Shown here: positions 27,508 through 33,739 of the stretch, piece after piece
Numbering within the stretch: the first letter of the stretch is position 1
Layout: every line of letters starts with the position of its first letter
IMG/VR virus record: IMGVR_UViG_3300009499_000297
Span: 1 to 45,321 of that record
Source: a virus
DNA length: 45,321 nt
Reading direction: 5' to 3' (one strand)
The notes under the pieces: model-generated
Database searches by the model: none
What the model saw: only the letters and a program-made list of their open reading frames with translations
Told to the model about the DNA's origin: nothing
Position numbers and translations under genes: made by a program

Positions 27508-28142
27508 CAGCCGCTCTCGTTCAAGGTGCCGAATCCGCTGATATGCAGCGTAAACGGTTCACTCTCAAAGTACGTCTGTAATTGCACACAGGCATCGCGG
27601 CTCTCAGCCACGGCCTCTTGGCATGTGGCGCCACCGGGCGGTCTGAGACTCGCGTGTGCCTGACCCGGCAGGATGCACCCCCGTGAGTCGCTGTAATTGC
27701 CCACTTCGTTACCCGCCCAGTTGCCGGGATGAAGCAGAATCTCTGACCGACCGGGAACGTCATGCACGAGATACCAGAAACGAAATCCGCCGATGTCCTT
27801 CTCGGTCTCTTCCTTCGTGCAGAGATACGAGCCGGTCGGAATGCATGAGCTATTCACCGCATTCTCGAACCACGGCGGCTCTATCGTCACCAACCGCAAC
27901 GGCGGACCAATCGGATGGCCTGAGTGAATCCGCATGCAGGTTAGGCGGCCCTTCATGCCCTCGTTCGAGCTGTGATAGAACCGCTCCAGCCAAGAGTGGT
28001 TGTCGATCTCTGCAGGCAAGTCGACAGACGAATCCCCGATGTGCGCTATCGCCTCTGGCTCCGCGCCCACCGACGCCAGGAACCGCTCCCACAGCGACAA
28101 CTGGTCCGCACCCAAAGCAAGCAAGGCGTCTCGAGTCGTCAT
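27507..28142 (-). CDS. DUF5675-like / L,D-transpeptidase-like lysis enzyme
   Basis: A 211-residue protein. The region 85-165 resembles the DUF5675 family: IPTGSYLC, VPGRSEILLHPGNW and DSRGCILPG. His138 followed by 14 residues and Ser153-Arg-Gly-Cys156 fits the catalytic signature of YkuD-type L,D-transpeptidases (H-x14-17-[ST]-x-G-C). Such proteins sit in phage lysis cassettes and may cut or modify peptidoglycan. The N-terminal 80 residues are helical and not recognised. GAGGTG lies 7 nt before ATG 28142. No other endolysin candidate is seen, so I propose it as the lysis enzyme. Confidence 0.7.
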   Translation of the reverse strand: MTTRDALLALGADQLSLWERFLASVGAEPEAIAHIGDSSVDLPAEIDNHSWLERFYHSSNEGMKGRLTCMRIHSGHPIGPPLRLVTIEPPWFENAVNSSCIPTGSYLCTKEETEKDIGGFRFWYLVHDVPGRSEILLHPGNWAGNEVGNYSDSRGCILPGQAHASLRPPGGATCQEAVAESRDACVQLQTYFESEPFTLHISGFGTLNESG

Positions 28143-28153
28143 CGCACGTCACC

Positions 28154-28651
28154 TCACAGCGCCCCAAATACCAGCACCCACCGCCCCACAGCACCGCCAC
28201 CGCCTGCCTTCGTCGCACCACTCAAACCCAACCGCAAATGCGAACCGACCGTCAGACTCGCCGTGTTGTAGTCCCAAACCGCCAACGTCGCTGTCGTCGA
28301 ACCGCCCTCCACACCCGAAGGCCAAGCCGCACACGTCAGCAAGTCCGTCGAATACCATTGCGGCTCGTAACCAAAACCCCGGACCATCGTCAACGTCCAA
28401 GTCGTGCCCGCCGCTATCGGCTCATCCGCGTCCGGAACGTGATGCACCAGCTCGAGCTTCCCGCAGACGTGAGGCGCCACACGAGCCGTCGCCACACCCG
28501 AGTTGTCCGCCGTGTACTCCCACGTCACCAACGTCGCACCAGCATGCTGGTCACCGGGTCGAACCGGGTCCAGCGCCCAGCCAAACCCCCAACTCCAAAC
28601 CAGCAACGCCGACACCACGACGACCTGCACTAGGACCCACGACTTACGCAT
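28154..28651 (-). CDS. Secreted or membrane-anchored beta-rich protein
   Basis: A 165-residue protein with an N-terminal signal or anchor (residues 3-25, VLVQVVVVSALLVWSWGF), followed by a beta-rich body with Thr/Val strands (WEYTADNSGVATARVAPHV, WTLTMVRGFGYEP) and a Gly-rich C-terminal end. GGAGG precedes ATG 28651, which lies inside the end of the small terminase gene. The body resembles the beta modules of the virion proteins only loosely. The function is unknown; it lies between the small terminase and the lysis enzyme. Confidence 0.55.
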   Translation of the reverse strand: MRKSWVLVQVVVVSALLVWSWGFGWALDPVRPGDQHAGATLVTWEYTADNSGVATARVAPHVCGKLELVHHVPDADEPIAAGTTWTLTMVRGFGYEPQWYSTDLLTCAAWPSGVEGGSTTATLAVWDYNTASLTVGSHLRLGLSGATKAGGGGAVGRWVLVFGAL

Positions 28652-29198
28652 GAGATACCTCCACAGCAGCCAACTCCTCGGCCACCACGTCAACCACCGC
28701 GGCCACCCGACCTTCCTGTTTCGCCTTGTCCGCCCGCTCGTTTATCTCGTCTATCTCCGCACCCGTCAACGTCACCCCCAACCGAACCTCCTCGCTACGC
28801 TTCACCGCTGGCATCCCACCTCGATCCATCAACGCCATCGACGCACGCAAACGGACTTGATCATCCTCGCCCCCCCGCATGATCTTCTGAGCCGTGTCAA
28901 CGCAGTCCGGCAACAACGCCTTCACACGCAACAACTGCGCTCGAACCGTCTCCTGAATCTCCGGACCCAACTCCGCCAAGGCCGCCTTCACCGCCGGAGC
29001 CCTGCATAAACGCTTCACTAGTTGCGCACTCATGCCCAAGTCTTCCGCTATCTCCTCCGGACTGAATCCCCACGACAGCAACCGAGCCAAGTCCAGGTGG
29101 TGCTCGCGAAGTACGTACAAACCAGGACCCGGCTTCACCAACGCCAATAACCCTGGCTCATGCTCTGTCACGTCACGCTCTGTCGTACCAACTGCCAT
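28644..29198 (-). CDS. terS: Putative terminase small subunit
   Basis: A 184-residue protein and first gene of the late operon. Residues about 38-70 form a helix-turn-helix (LLSWGFSPEEIAEDLGMSAQLVKRLC) as in small terminases that bind pac or cos DNA. Residues 75-135 are helical with ALMDRGGMP and KRSEEVRLGVTLTGAEIDEI, a pattern frequent in phage small terminases. The start at 29198 has only a weak purine stretch upstream. The predicted late promoter lies about 100 bp upstream. The large subunit is encoded far downstream. Other HTH regulators cannot be excluded. Confidence 0.7.
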   Translation of the reverse strand: MAVGTTERDVTEHEPGLLALVKPGPGLYVLREHHLDLARLLSWGFSPEEIAEDLGMSAQLVKRLCRAPAVKAALAELGPEIQETVRAQLLRVKALLPDCVDTAQKIMRGGEDDQVRLRASMALMDRGGMPAVKRSEEVRLGVTLTGAEIDEINERADKAKQEGRVAAVVDVVAEELAAVEVSHA

Positions 29199-29282
29199 TG
29201 AATCACTCTAGCTCCGCCGTCCCAGGCGCCACCATGTGAGCTTGCCGATTGACATGCCATTTTGGAAGCACGCGGGCACAGA

Positions 29283-29298
29283 CTGAACTCCTGTTCAG
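29283..29298. promoter_or_regulatory. LexA-box-like operator at the late promoter start
   Basis: CTGAACTCCTGTTCAG is a dyad with 6-bp arms and a 4-bp centre. It contains GAAC-N4-GTTC, the shape of the Gram-positive-type LexA box. It begins at the predicted transcription start, where a bound repressor would block the late promoter. Binding by LexA is inferred; a phage repressor could also use it. Confidence 0.55.
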
Positions 29299-29304
29299 CC
29301 CCGG

Positions 29305-29333
29305 GCTATAGCACGAACTTCAAAATCTGTCAA
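29305..29333 (-). promoter_or_regulatory. Sigma70-type promoter of the late operon
   Basis: On the - strand a perfect -35 box TTGACA (29333-29328) is followed after exactly 17 bp by TATAGC (29310-29305) as -10 box. The predicted start is near 29298, about 100 bp before the small terminase gene, and reads into the whole late block. Confidence 0.75.
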
Positions 29334-29347
29334 GTCAACATATTGAC
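29334..29347. promoter_or_regulatory. Second dyad next to the -35 box
   Basis: GTCAACATATTGAC has perfect 5-bp arms around CATA and abuts the -35 box at 29333. It differs from the operator at the start site, so it may bind another protein, an activator or the phage HTH regulator. Confidence 0.4.
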
Positions 29348-29771
29348 GATGTGTCCAGATCCAATGCCCTACTATACTACTCGTACACCACACGCAACAT
29401 GCCTCGCCAACAAGACTTATGCCAACCTTCAAGACCTGAAAAAAAAGATGAAATTTATTTTATTCCCGCACAAAACACCTGACATATACAGCAAAAACCC
29501 CGGAATTCTGCGCAAAATCCACGCTGGGGTATGCTGTACTGGGCGATGGGTGGCACCCCCCCCTCCCCCGCCCCCTCGAGGGCGCCAGGGGTGGCGCGAG
29601 TGGCCGGCAGGGGGGGCGAGGGCCTGGCATGGGGTTGAAACGCGGGCGGGGGGCAGGGCGTGTCCGCTATGGGGAGGGCCTAGATGCGGGGGGCACGCGC
29701 AAGTCACATGCTATCAGTCGGTTGCGCGCCTCGCGAACCTGCTACTGCTTGGTTGCCGACCAAGTTGCCAG

Positions 29772-30233
29772 TCAGGCGGGCGGCTCGGGCGGCTCGGCTG
29801 GGCTGTCGTCGGCGCCGGGGCAGGATGCCGGGCCTACGTCTGTGGCACCGTCACTCTCCGCCGTCCCTGGGTGACTCTCAGAGACTGCGCCACTGTCGAT
29901 TTCCAGCCTCTCGATGGCGTCGGCGAGGACTTTGACCCGTCGCAGTAGGCGACCACCAGTCCCACGCCATGTGACCTCGTGTAGCTGGCCGGTGACGATG
30001 ATGGGCGTGCCGCGGCGCAGGTGTCGTCCGATGAACTCGGCCGTAGGTCCCATGCCGGTGACTTGGACGTAGCTGTCTCGGTGGCATGGCTTATTCCCCT
30101 CGAAGCGTCGCGTAGTCGTGCCGAGTTGGAAATCGCAGTATGCCATGCCGGTGTCCGAGTACTTGACGGATGGGTCGTGCGTGCATCGGCCGGCGACGAT
30201 GACGGAGTTGATGTGGGGTACGGTGACGCTCAT
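29772..30233 (-). CDS. ssb: Single-stranded DNA-binding protein
   Basis: A 153-residue OB-fold protein that coats single-stranded DNA. The N-terminal domain shows the SSB pattern INSVIVAGRCTHDPSVKY, MAYCDFQLGTT, DSYVQVTGMGPTAEFIGRHLRRGTPIIVTGQLHEVTW and KVLADAIERLE. The C-terminal tail (about 105-153) is acidic and Pro-rich, ending EPPEPPA instead of the DDDIPF-like tip used to bind host partners. The start at 30233 has AGGAGA 4 nt upstream. It is the last gene of the early operon, just after the initiator gene. Confidence 0.88.
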   Translation of the reverse strand: MSVTVPHINSVIVAGRCTHDPSVKYSDTGMAYCDFQLGTTTRRFEGNKPCHRDSYVQVTGMGPTAEFIGRHLRRGTPIIVTGQLHEVTWRGTGGRLLRRVKVLADAIERLEIDSGAVSESHPGTAESDGATDVGPASCPGADDSPAEPPEPPA

Positions 30234-30259
30234 GGGTTCTCCTACTCCGGCTTCGGGTG

Positions 30260-31408
30260 TTAGTCGGGGAAGTCGGGCCATTTGAGGTTGTGCCGTTTGT
30301 AGATGTCCCTGGCTTTCTCGCCGAGGTACCCTCCAGGGTCACGCAGTGCGCCGAGTCCTTTTGCGGCTCGGATGGCCGGTGACTGGCAGTCCTCGGCGAT
30401 ATGGACCCAGCCAGCCATTTCGCCGATAGGGTCTTGGTCGACGTCAAGCTGTCCGAGCTCGAGTAGGACCTTGTCCCACCAGGGTCTCCATCGGGGCTCG
30501 CGGGTCAGAGACTGGATTCTCTCGGCGAGTGGAGTAGCGGCGGCCATAGCGGCGGCGAGTCTTCTGAGGACTTCTCCGGCTCGTTCGGGGTCGTGTGCCG
30601 CGGGGTCGGGGTCGGGGTCGGGGTCCTCGGGTGTGTGCGTCGCGGTGGGCGTGCCCTGCATGAATGCGAGCGTAGCCGGGTCGAGGTCGGGATGTTCCGA
30701 GTCCGGTCCGGTTCCGGTTCCGGTCCGGTCGGGTTCTCGATATTGAACCGCCAAGTCTGTATTCGTCGGGTCCGGTCCGGGTGCGGGCGCGGGAGGTGTA
30801 GTGACGGGCGTTTGAGGCGGGTGGTCCCTCGCGCGCGCGCGCTCCGGATCCGGACTTGGCTTATTGAGATCGAGCTCGAGATGGAGCTCGAGATCGCGCG
30901 CGCGATTCGCGAAGACCTTGGTAAAGGCTTTCGGTAAGGCTTTGGCAAAGGCTTCCCCTAAGCCTTCGACTAAGGCTTTAACCCGTTGGTAGTGCTTGCG
31001 TTTGAGCTCACAGTCCGGTAGTGTCTGGTCTATCTTGGTCCAGCTTCGGACGACGTTTGGGCTCCCTGGGGGGTTATGGATGATGAACTTCGGGGCCACA
31101 ATAAGACTGGCTTCTTCGTCCACTTCGAGTAAGCCTTTATCAAAGCCTTCCCGAAAGGCTTCCTCTGGAACGCCCAGCTCCCGCGCAAGACCTACGATGG
31201 TCGCGCGCATAGCACCTAGCGAGGTCTGATGTGGATGAGTCAGGACGAATAAGAAGCTGAGTTTTCCTAGGTGAGACAGCTCCCGGAATATCTCATCGCT
31301 CCACACTTGGACGCTGATGCGCCGGTATATCACCTGCGAAGGCCGCGACGCTGGGCTGGCACCGGGCAGGTTCGGCTGCTGCTTATGGTACTGCTGGCTT
31401 CGTTTCAT
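30260..31408 (-). CDS. Replication-initiator-like protein (winged-helix) carrying iterons
   Basis: A 382-residue protein. The N-terminal region (about 25-150, YRRISVQVWSDEIFRELSHLGKLSFLFVLTHPH then MRATIVGLARELG) is the winged-helix type found in phage replication-initiation and replisome-organiser proteins. Residues 150-175 are built of four-residue repeats (KAL/KAF) whose DNA is a set of 12-bp repeats. The middle (about 180-280) is Pro/Asp/Thr-rich and disordered; the C-terminal 100 residues are helical (LRRLAAAMAAATPL, WWDKVLLELGQLD), resembling a helicase-loading region. AAGGAG lies 5 nt before ATG 31408. Next to SSB, it likely starts replication at its own gene. Confidence 0.7.
   Translation of the reverse strand: MKRSQQYHKQQPNLPGASPASRPSQVIYRRISVQVWSDEIFRELSHLGKLSFLFVLTHPHQTSLGAMRATIVGLARELGVPEEAFREGFDKGLLEVDEEASLIVAPKFIIHNPPGSPNVVRSWTKIDQTLPDCELKRKHYQRVKALVEGLGEAFAKALPKAFTKVFANRARDLELHLELDLNKPSPDPERARARDHPPQTPVTTPPAPAPGPDPTNTDLAVQYREPDRTGTGTGPDSEHPDLDPATLAFMQGTPTATHTPEDPDPDPDPAAHDPERAGEVLRRLAAAMAAATPLAERIQSLTREPRWRPWWDKVLLELGQLDVDQDPIGEMAGWVHIAEDCQSPAIRAAKGLGALRDPGGYLGEKARDIYKRHNLKWPDFPD
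30602..30623 (+). other. G-quadruplex motif inside the initiator gene
   Basis: Four GGGG runs separated by TC lie on the + strand, a canonical four-tetrad G-quadruplex pattern. On the coding strand they encode an Asp-Pro repeat. They lie about 300 bp from the iterons. Confidence 0.6.
30923..30979 (+). repeat. Iteron cluster A, putative replication origin
   Basis: Five copies of an AAGGCTT core start at 30923, 30935, 30947, 30959 and 30971, exactly 12 bp apart. Four read TAAGGCTTT or AAAGGCTTT/C on the + strand, and the one at 30959 is inverted (TAAGCCTT). They lie inside the initiator gene, as lambda iterons do in gene O. Confidence 0.65.
31130..31162 (+). repeat. Iteron cluster B, putative replication origin
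   Basis: Three more copies start at 31130 (TAAGCCTTT), 31142 (AAAGCCTTC) and 31154 (AAAGGCTTC), again 12 bp apart and in mixed orientation. They lie 150 bp from cluster A inside the same gene. Confidence 0.6.
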
Positions 31409-31417
31409 CGCTCTCCT

Positions 31418-31531
31418 TCAGTTGCAGCCCGTGGTTCCGTATGCAGCCAAGTCCCGCTTGATGTAGTAGTCGGCGCAGGCCAGCGGGGCGTACTCGAGGG
31501 CTCTGCCGGTGGGCTCATAGATGACTCTCAT
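31418..31531 (-). CDS. Micro-ORF resembling the N-terminus of a phage radical-SAM protein
   Basis: A 37-residue protein with a striking opening, MRVIYEPTGRALEYAPLA, that recalls the first residues of phage SPL-like radical SAM proteins (xIYEPKGRAxEYAxLA). In those a CxxxCxxC cluster motif follows, which is absent here; the protein ends shortly after in KRDLAAYGTTGCN. An ATGA overlap with the preceding gene supports real translation. It may be a truncated remnant or a short stand-alone peptide. Confidence 0.5.
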   Translation of the reverse strand: MRVIYEPTGRALEYAPLACADYYIKRDLAAYGTTGCN

Positions 31532-31974
31532 GGGCGTACCGCATCTTGCAGGGCTGCTACCTCTGCCGGAGTCACCGCTACGTGGTTCCTGTCCGCCTCG
31601 TCCCGCCAATGCGCCGCCCACCATGAGATCGAGCCCACGCAGCACCCCACCCACACTAGACGCCACGGTAGTACCAGGCGCACTTCAAAGCCGCCCACAA
31701 CTCCGATCTTCTCGCCGTAGCCGGAGCCGTAGCCGTAGCCGTCGCCGTCGCCGTCGCCGTAGCCGTAGCCGGAGCCGGAGCCGGAGCCGGAGCCGTAGCC
31801 GGAGCCGGAGCCGGAGCCGGAGCCGTCGCCGTAGCCGGAGCCGTAGCCGTAGCCGTAGCCGTCGCCGTAGCCGTCGCCGTCGCCGTAGCCGGAGCCGGAG
31901 CCGTCGCCGTAGCCGGAGCCGTAGCCGTCGCCGTAGCCGTAGCCGTCGCCGTCGCCGTAGCCGTCATTTTTCAT
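31528..31974 (-). CDS. Gly/Tyr/Asp repeat protein with hydrophobic C-terminal segment
   Basis: A 148-residue protein. Residues about 4-88 consist of alternating GY, GD and GS dipeptides, encoded by a 42-unit hexanucleotide tract. Then follows KIGVVGGFEVRLVLPWRLVWVGCCVGSISWWAA, a hydrophobic Trp-rich stretch that could enter membrane, and a polar end (VTPAEVAALQDAV). The start at 31974 overlaps the end of the preceding gene and has GAGGAA upstream. Low-complexity Gly/Tyr regions can phase-separate or act as elastic linkers; no function is known here. Confidence 0.55.
   Translation of the reverse strand: MKNDGYGDGDGYGYGDGYGSGYGDGSGSGYGDGDGYGDGYGYGYGSGYGDGSGSGSGSGYGSGSGSGSGYGYGDGDGDGYGYGSGYGEKIGVVGGFEVRLVLPWRLVWVGCCVGSISWWAAHWRDEADRNHVAVTPAEVAALQDAVRP
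31714..31965 (-). repeat. Hexanucleotide microsatellite coding for Gly-Tyr/Asp/Ser
   Basis: The 252 bases are 42 units of GCCGTA, GCCGGA or GCCGTC on the + strand. The third and fourth bases are constant while the last two vary among TA, GA and TC, giving Gly plus Tyr, Ser or Asp. Unit changes by slippage keep the reading frame. Confidence 0.9.
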
Positions 31975-32260
31975 CGGGCCATTCCTCAATGATTTTCGCG
32001 GCCTCGTCAGATACGGCCAGCCACTCTTGCCAGACCGTCTCGATGACTTCGTCGACTGTGGCCGTGAGCCGGGTGCTGGTTTTTGGCCCCTTGTGCGCCA
32101 GGCCGAACAGCCCTCCGCACTCACCGCTCCAGTACAAGATCATGCGGGCATTGTGCAGTTTCACAGGCTTGCCCGCCTCGGGCTCAGTATCTACCCTGCC
32201 GTAAACTACACCCCGCCCGTGCTCGCCACAACACAAGATGATCGGCTTTCTGTAGTCCAT
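31964..32260 (-). CDS. DUF6948-like small protein
   Basis: A 98-residue protein that resembles the DUF6948 family common in phages: PIILCCGEHGRGVVYGRV, then ARMILYWSGECGGLFGLAHKGPKTSTRLTATVDEV and EAAKIIEEW. Its role is unknown. The start at 32260 is chosen because GGAG lies 7 nt upstream; an ATG two codons earlier is too near the RBS. It lies between a VRR-NUC nuclease and the repeat protein. Confidence 0.7.
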   Translation of the reverse strand: MDYRKPIILCCGEHGRGVVYGRVDTEPEAGKPVKLHNARMILYWSGECGGLFGLAHKGPKTSTRLTATVDEVIETVWQEWLAVSDEAAKIIEEWPDEK

Positions 32261-32301
32261 TCTCATTCTCCTCTCTCTGCCGCCATGCGGCGTTTTGGGG
32301 C

Positions 32302-32640
32302 TCATGCGTCTTGTATGTCCTCTCGCCCATGTGCCACGATAGCCAGTCCGCCAGCGCGTTGGACGGCGTTGAGGAACCGGCGCTGCTGCGGGGTCGGCCG
32401 CTTGCCGGGCGCCTTACACTCAATGGCTAGGAACTGCGCCAGCGTCGTCCCCAGCATGCTCGCGTCGATGACCCTGGGTATCCAGCCGATGAGGTCCGAC
32501 GAGCCGTTGCAGAGGCCGTAGGCGACCTTCTGGCCGCCCTTGAACTCGGCGATCCCGACGTTGTTCCGGAAGACCCGGGCGCCGGGCCATATCTCGGGTA
32601 TGGCCAGCATGCAGGCTTTGAGTATGTCGCGCTCGAGCAT
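32302..32640 (-). CDS. VRR-NUC domain nuclease
   Basis: A 112-residue stand-alone VRR-NUC enzyme of the PD-(D/E)xK type, which in phages and FAN1 relatives cuts branched DNA. Visible motifs are RNNVG (about 25-29), GSSDLIG with Asp49, the catalytic ECK at 74-76 in FLAIECKAPGKRPT, and Gln85/86 in TPQQRRFL. The length is normal for single-domain phage versions. AAGGAG lies 6 nt before ATG 32640. It probably resolves replication or recombination intermediates before packaging. Confidence 0.85.
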   Translation of the reverse strand: MLERDILKACMLAIPEIWPGARVFRNNVGIAEFKGGQKVAYGLCNGSSDLIGWIPRVIDASMLGTTLAQFLAIECKAPGKRPTPQQRRFLNAVQRAGGLAIVAHGREDIQDA

Positions 32641-32652
32641 GGCGTCTCCTTG

Positions 32653-33012
32653 CTATGGCACCGTGCAGCCAAACAACGTGATGACGGGTCCCTGCCTGTC
32701 GAGCACGCGGACTTCGCGCCGCATGGTCTCGGCCGCGTTGCCCGACGAGTCGGCGACATCGTAGGTCACGGTGTACGTGCCGACTTGGCTGGTGTCGACC
32801 ATGTCCCCGCCGATGGCGACTTGGTCAGTCAGATCCCCGTCGTAGCTGTCCAGGGCTTGGTAGCCGGGCTCGACCCAGGGGCCGGTCCCGACCTCGACGA
32901 CGGTGACGCACGGTTGGGTCTGTGCGCCGATGTAGTCCAGGCTGCTGACGAACACGGCCAACGCAAGGATGCCAGCCAAGAACCACAATCCGTTTCGAGT
33001 ACCTTTGTGCAT
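32653..33012 (-). CDS. Membrane-anchored Ig-like (DUF5011-type) protein
   Basis: A 119-residue protein with an N-terminal membrane segment (9-28, LWFLAGILALAVFVSSL) and an outside-facing Ig-like domain (about 36-105) of DUF5011 type: SYDGDLTDQVAIGGD, VDTSQVGTYTVTYDVADSSGNAAETMRREVRV. The start at 33012 has AAAGGAG upstream and follows the preceding stop as TGACATG. An Ig-like surface protein in the early block is unusual; superinfection exclusion or surface modification are possible roles. The fold call is good, the role unknown. Confidence 0.68.
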   Translation of the reverse strand: MHKGTRNGLWFLAGILALAVFVSSLDYIGAQTQPCVTVVEVGTGPWVEPGYQALDSYDGDLTDQVAIGGDMVDTSQVGTYTVTYDVADSSGNAAETMRREVRVLDRQGPVITLFGCTVP

Positions 33013-33013
33013 G

Positions 33014-33370
33014 TCAGTCTCCTTTCTGTTCCACATTGGTTCCTTCAAGCATGACCGTGCCTGGCTTCGTGGGGCACAGTTCCTCGAGCTTCACGATCTG
33101 CTCGCCTATCTGGTCGATCAGCCTATCCATGTCCTGCCGGATCTTGACCAGTAGCCGTTGCTGTGCCCGGAGCTCGAGCATCACCTTGACCATGAGCTCC
33201 TGGCGTTGCTGCTGCTCGACGAGCAACATATGGGTCGCCATGCCCCTCGAGCGTTGGGAGTACTCGGTCCGCATGCAGCGCCGGCAGAGTTCGTGCCGCA
33301 GGTCTGACCCACGGACTACGGGGAACTCGTCCTCGGGCAACTGCCGCTCGCATTTGGGGCACTCTCTCAT
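33014..33370 (-). CDS. Zinc-ribbon and coiled-coil protein
   Basis: A 118-residue protein. CPKC at 4-7 and CRRC at 29-32 form a four-Cys zinc ribbon in a CxxC-Pro-x-Phe context (PEDEFPVVRG). Residues 50-95 form a coiled coil (EQQQRQELMVKVMLELRAQQRLLVKIRQDMDRLIDQIGEQ). The RBS is weak. It may bind DNA or partner proteins as an oligomer. No family is recognised. Confidence 0.6.
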   Translation of the reverse strand: MRECPKCERQLPEDEFPVVRGSDLRHELCRRCMRTEYSQRSRGMATHMLLVEQQQRQELMVKVMLELRAQQRLLVKIRQDMDRLIDQIGEQIVKLEELCPTKPGTVMLEGTNVEQKGD

Positions 33371-33396
33371 TGCGTAGCCCCGAAGCCAGCGGCGCC

Positions 33397-33681
33397 TTAG
33401 CGCAACCTGGCCACTTCGTTGCTGATGGCTACCAAGTACCCAGTCATCTCCGAAAAGGCATATGCGACTTTCGGAAGAACACCATCGGGCAGCTCAGAAG
33501 AGGGTTCCCGAGTGTTTGGGGGCTCGGAAAGATTTCCCAGCAACACTGACACTGTCTCTCTCACTTTGCCGCAGACTTCCTTCGCGTGCTCTGTACCACG
33601 CAAAGCGTCCTCACAAAGCTGCTGTACTGCAGAGACCGTTGCGGTTTGCGCAGATGCGACTTGCCCTTGCATGCTACTCAT
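33397..33681 (-). CDS. Small helical protein
   Basis: A 94-residue protein, probably helical (SAQTATVSAVQQLCEDALRGTEHAKEVCGKVRETVSVLLGNL), with a Pro-rich middle and a helical end. The start at 33681 follows AAAGGAAG; the longer in-frame ORF is a shadow of the methyltransferase gene. No function is recognised. Confidence 0.55.
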   Translation of the reverse strand: MSSMQGQVASAQTATVSAVQQLCEDALRGTEHAKEVCGKVRETVSVLLGNLSEPPNTREPSSELPDGVLPKVAYAFSEMTGYLVAISNEVARLR

Positions 33682-33739
33682 TTCATCTTCCTTTCTGTCT
33701 TGCCAGCCGGCCCTATGCCGCCTTGGCGTAAGCACTCTC

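Larger units (their letters stand above)
29199..29771. other. Gene-free control region between early and late genes
   Basis: This 573-bp stretch holds no convincing gene. It contains the late promoter and two operator-like dyads (29283-29347), an AT-rich patch (about 29430-29500) in an otherwise GC-rich genome, and a C-run followed by a G-rich stretch (about 29560-29700) able to form G-quadruplexes on the + strand. A 6-bp hairpin CTTGGT/ACCAAG lies just past the SSB stop. Confidence 0.6.

Noticed and set aside
27656-28633. + strand ORF of 325 residues, Pro/Arg/Thr-rich
   Set aside because: It is antisense to the lysis enzyme and the secreted protein; the composition comes from GC-rich third positions.
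31714-31965. Regular repeats that could suggest a CRISPR array
   Set aside because: Units are 6 bp without spacers and encode a Gly-rich protein; this is a microsatellite.
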